Positions 62,815 through 64,000 of a DNA stretch of 64,000 nucleotides are shown here, in pieces. The notes beneath the pieces were generated by a model. The model was not told where the DNA came from, ran no database searches, and saw only the letters and a program-made list of their open reading frames with translations. Position 1 is the first letter of the stretch. Each line of letters opens with the position of its first letter. Source of the stretch: Gari tellinella (Eukaryota > Mollusca > Bivalvia > Cardiida > Psammobiidae); the NCBI GenBank assembly GCA_922989275.2, contig OV277871.1:4216001-4280000 (forward strand), written 5' to 3'. A program made the position numbers and the translations under genes.

Positions 62815-63790
62815 TTAAAATTCATAGAGGATATTTTATGAGTGTGTTTTCAGTATTGAAATTTATTTAATGAGTGGATAAAATGATATGTTGCGAGCCT
62901 TTGGCAACGAGATCAATAAATTCAATGCTGAAAATACACGAATTCTATTTAGATCTATCACATAAATAGCAAATGGCACAAAACGCATAACGTTCTTACT
63001 TTTATCCCCATGCTTTTAGGAGATCGATTCGTCATAACTGTTATACGGTTCTCTTAACCCATTCCCCCAAATAAGTACGCCTTTTTATGCCATTAATTTA
63101 TTCCTCTACTGAAGAAAATAGTTCAAATATAAAGTCATAAATAGATTTAGTTACAATAACAAATATTTTATATATCCTATCAGATAGCAGCTTAAAGTAG
63201 GCTGAAAGTAAAGCAGAATGCTCCTGCTTTAATTGGTCAACTGTTTTCAATTCTAGAAACAGGTTATGGGGTAATGGGTTAACAGTATCAAACTAAAATA
63301 AAGGAAAACACCCTCAATGTTTTATGAAAAGACTTCTCTGATGACATACTAATTTTTTTTCAATTAATTTTTAACTTAAAATGGTTCTTATCCACTTAAA
63401 TTGATCATTTGACACTGGTTCGTTTCCGGAATTACGTCATTTAAGATATCTATGATAATGTTAGAAATAAAAAGACACACACAAACTTATTTTTATTTAT
63501 GCTACATGCGGTTTTATCAGTCCTGTTCTGAGTCACTGTTAATATATACTATGTACTACGTAGCCTGTTTTGTGGGGTTGCGCTGGAGAAACCAGTTTGA
63601 CACTTGGAAATGTTTCTTTCACTTGTGGTGATCCAAGTTTGTCAAAACTAAACTGTTTTTACAGTCGGGGTAGTAATGTAGCACTTCTGTGATTCGTAAA
63701 TTAGTTTACTATATGCACAGTGTGCCATGAGATTAATATTATAATCTACACTCTATATTTTGCACTTTTGTGTGACAAAATAATGTATGA
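62815..63790. repeat. Repeat O, copy 2, interrupted by F5
   Basis: ATAGAGGATATTTTATGAGT, ATATGTTGCGAGCC and TTTTCAGTATTGAAATTTA / AAATTCAATGCTGAAAATA. The palindrome is more worn than in copy 1. ATCAAACTAAAATAAAGGAA resumes after the F5. Confidence 0.7.
63058..63278. mobile_element. F5 element (TTAA) nested in repeat O
   Basis: TTAA at 63054-63057 and 63279-63282. Ends CCCATTCCCCCAAAT and GGGGTAATGGG. Core B is partly deleted (AAGCAGAATGCTCCTGCTTT). Repeat O copy 1 gives the uninterrupted site. Confidence 0.8.
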
Positions 63791-63966
63791 TCAACACTAA
63801 AATTAACATACAGTAGCCCGTATCATACTTAAGCGCTTTATGACCTATTTTGTGTCGCAGTCCCGTAAAACCTAACTCATCCATCTACCCGTATCATGCT
63901 ATCAATCGTGACTTCTTTAACTCTTTCATGCCAAGACATCATCTGTTTGAAACACTTGCAGCAATT

Positions 63967-64000
63967 CAGGGCCCCAGATAAGAGGGAGTTAACTGCACTA
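63967..64000. mobile_element. F7 element, left end only
   Basis: CAGGGCCCCAGATAAGAGG and beyond; runs off the window. Confidence 0.6.

Noticed and set aside
978..63278. Regularly recurring palindromes as a CRISPR array or bacterial terminators
   Set aside because: Host genes have introns, spacing is irregular, copies diverge, and each palindrome sits in a transposon-like shell with target duplications.

Overview
This 64 kb window looks like nuclear DNA of a mollusc, most likely a bivalve. The host genes are split by introns with GT/AG borders, the base composition is AT-rich, and most of the DNA is small repeats. Two host genes are supported. At 1473-7580 (+) are seven coding exons of ATP6AP2, the (pro)renin receptor and V-ATPase accessory subunit; only the signal-peptide exon is not located. 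At 38979-44798 (+) is a three-domain multicopper oxidase of the laccase type, with one large exon and a small terminal exon about 3.6 kb away that adds a membrane anchor. No other host gene could be supported.

Layout: 1-0.65 kb, LINE remnant; 1.5-7.6 kb, ATP6AP2, with small inverted-repeat elements in its introns; 7.6-15.6 kb, possible long 3' UTR and repeats; 15.7-16.9 kb, broken LINE on the minus strand; 17-23.4 kb, repeats; 23.7-25.4 kb, an 18-bp minisatellite; 25.5-32.9 kb, dense small elements; 33.0-35.8 kb, a broken CR1/L2-like LINE on the minus strand; 35.9-38.0 kb, a satellite of about 160 bp; 39.0-44.8 kb, the oxidase; 45-61 kb, more small elements and SINE-like pieces; 61.7-62.8 kb, a third LINE remnant; 62.8-64 kb, repeats.

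About 80 non-coding inverted-repeat elements (MITE-like, mostly 160-350 bp) are recognisable. I sort them by ends and target-site duplication, using my own labels: F1 (CAGTGGAGAA ends, TA), F2 (CCCTTTCA, TTAA), F3 (CAGTGCTCCCTC, TA), F4 (CAGGGCTGCC, 6 bp), F5 (CCCATTACCCC, TTAA), F6 (CAGTAAAACCTCTCTATTA, TA), F7 (CAGGGCTCCAGATAAG, 6 bp), F8 (CTCTTTC, TTAA), F9 (CAGTCGAACTTCGA, TA), F10 (CGTCGTAAGTCA-bearing) and P1 (GGGTGTATCAA, TTAA). Most carry a central near-perfect palindrome. Core A starts CAAACAGTTTGG and has CAGACGCCG near its centre. Core D shares the outer arm of A but has GAGGGCTCC inside. Core B starts CTTAAAGCAGG with GCAGAATGCGCC inside. Core B' is a B relative with AGAAAGCTCC inside. 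Core C contains CATTAGAATCGTCTC.

The main discovery candidate is that the same core sits inside shells with unrelated ends and different target duplications: A in F1, F2 and F3; B in F4 and F5; B' in F6; a C-like centre in F7 and F10. Arms differ between copies yet stay complementary within a copy. This suggests a palindromic cassette that moves between, or is homogenised among, elements mobilised by different transposases. Several nested insertions give a relative age order and confirm element borders directly. All family assignments are read by eye; no database search was possible.
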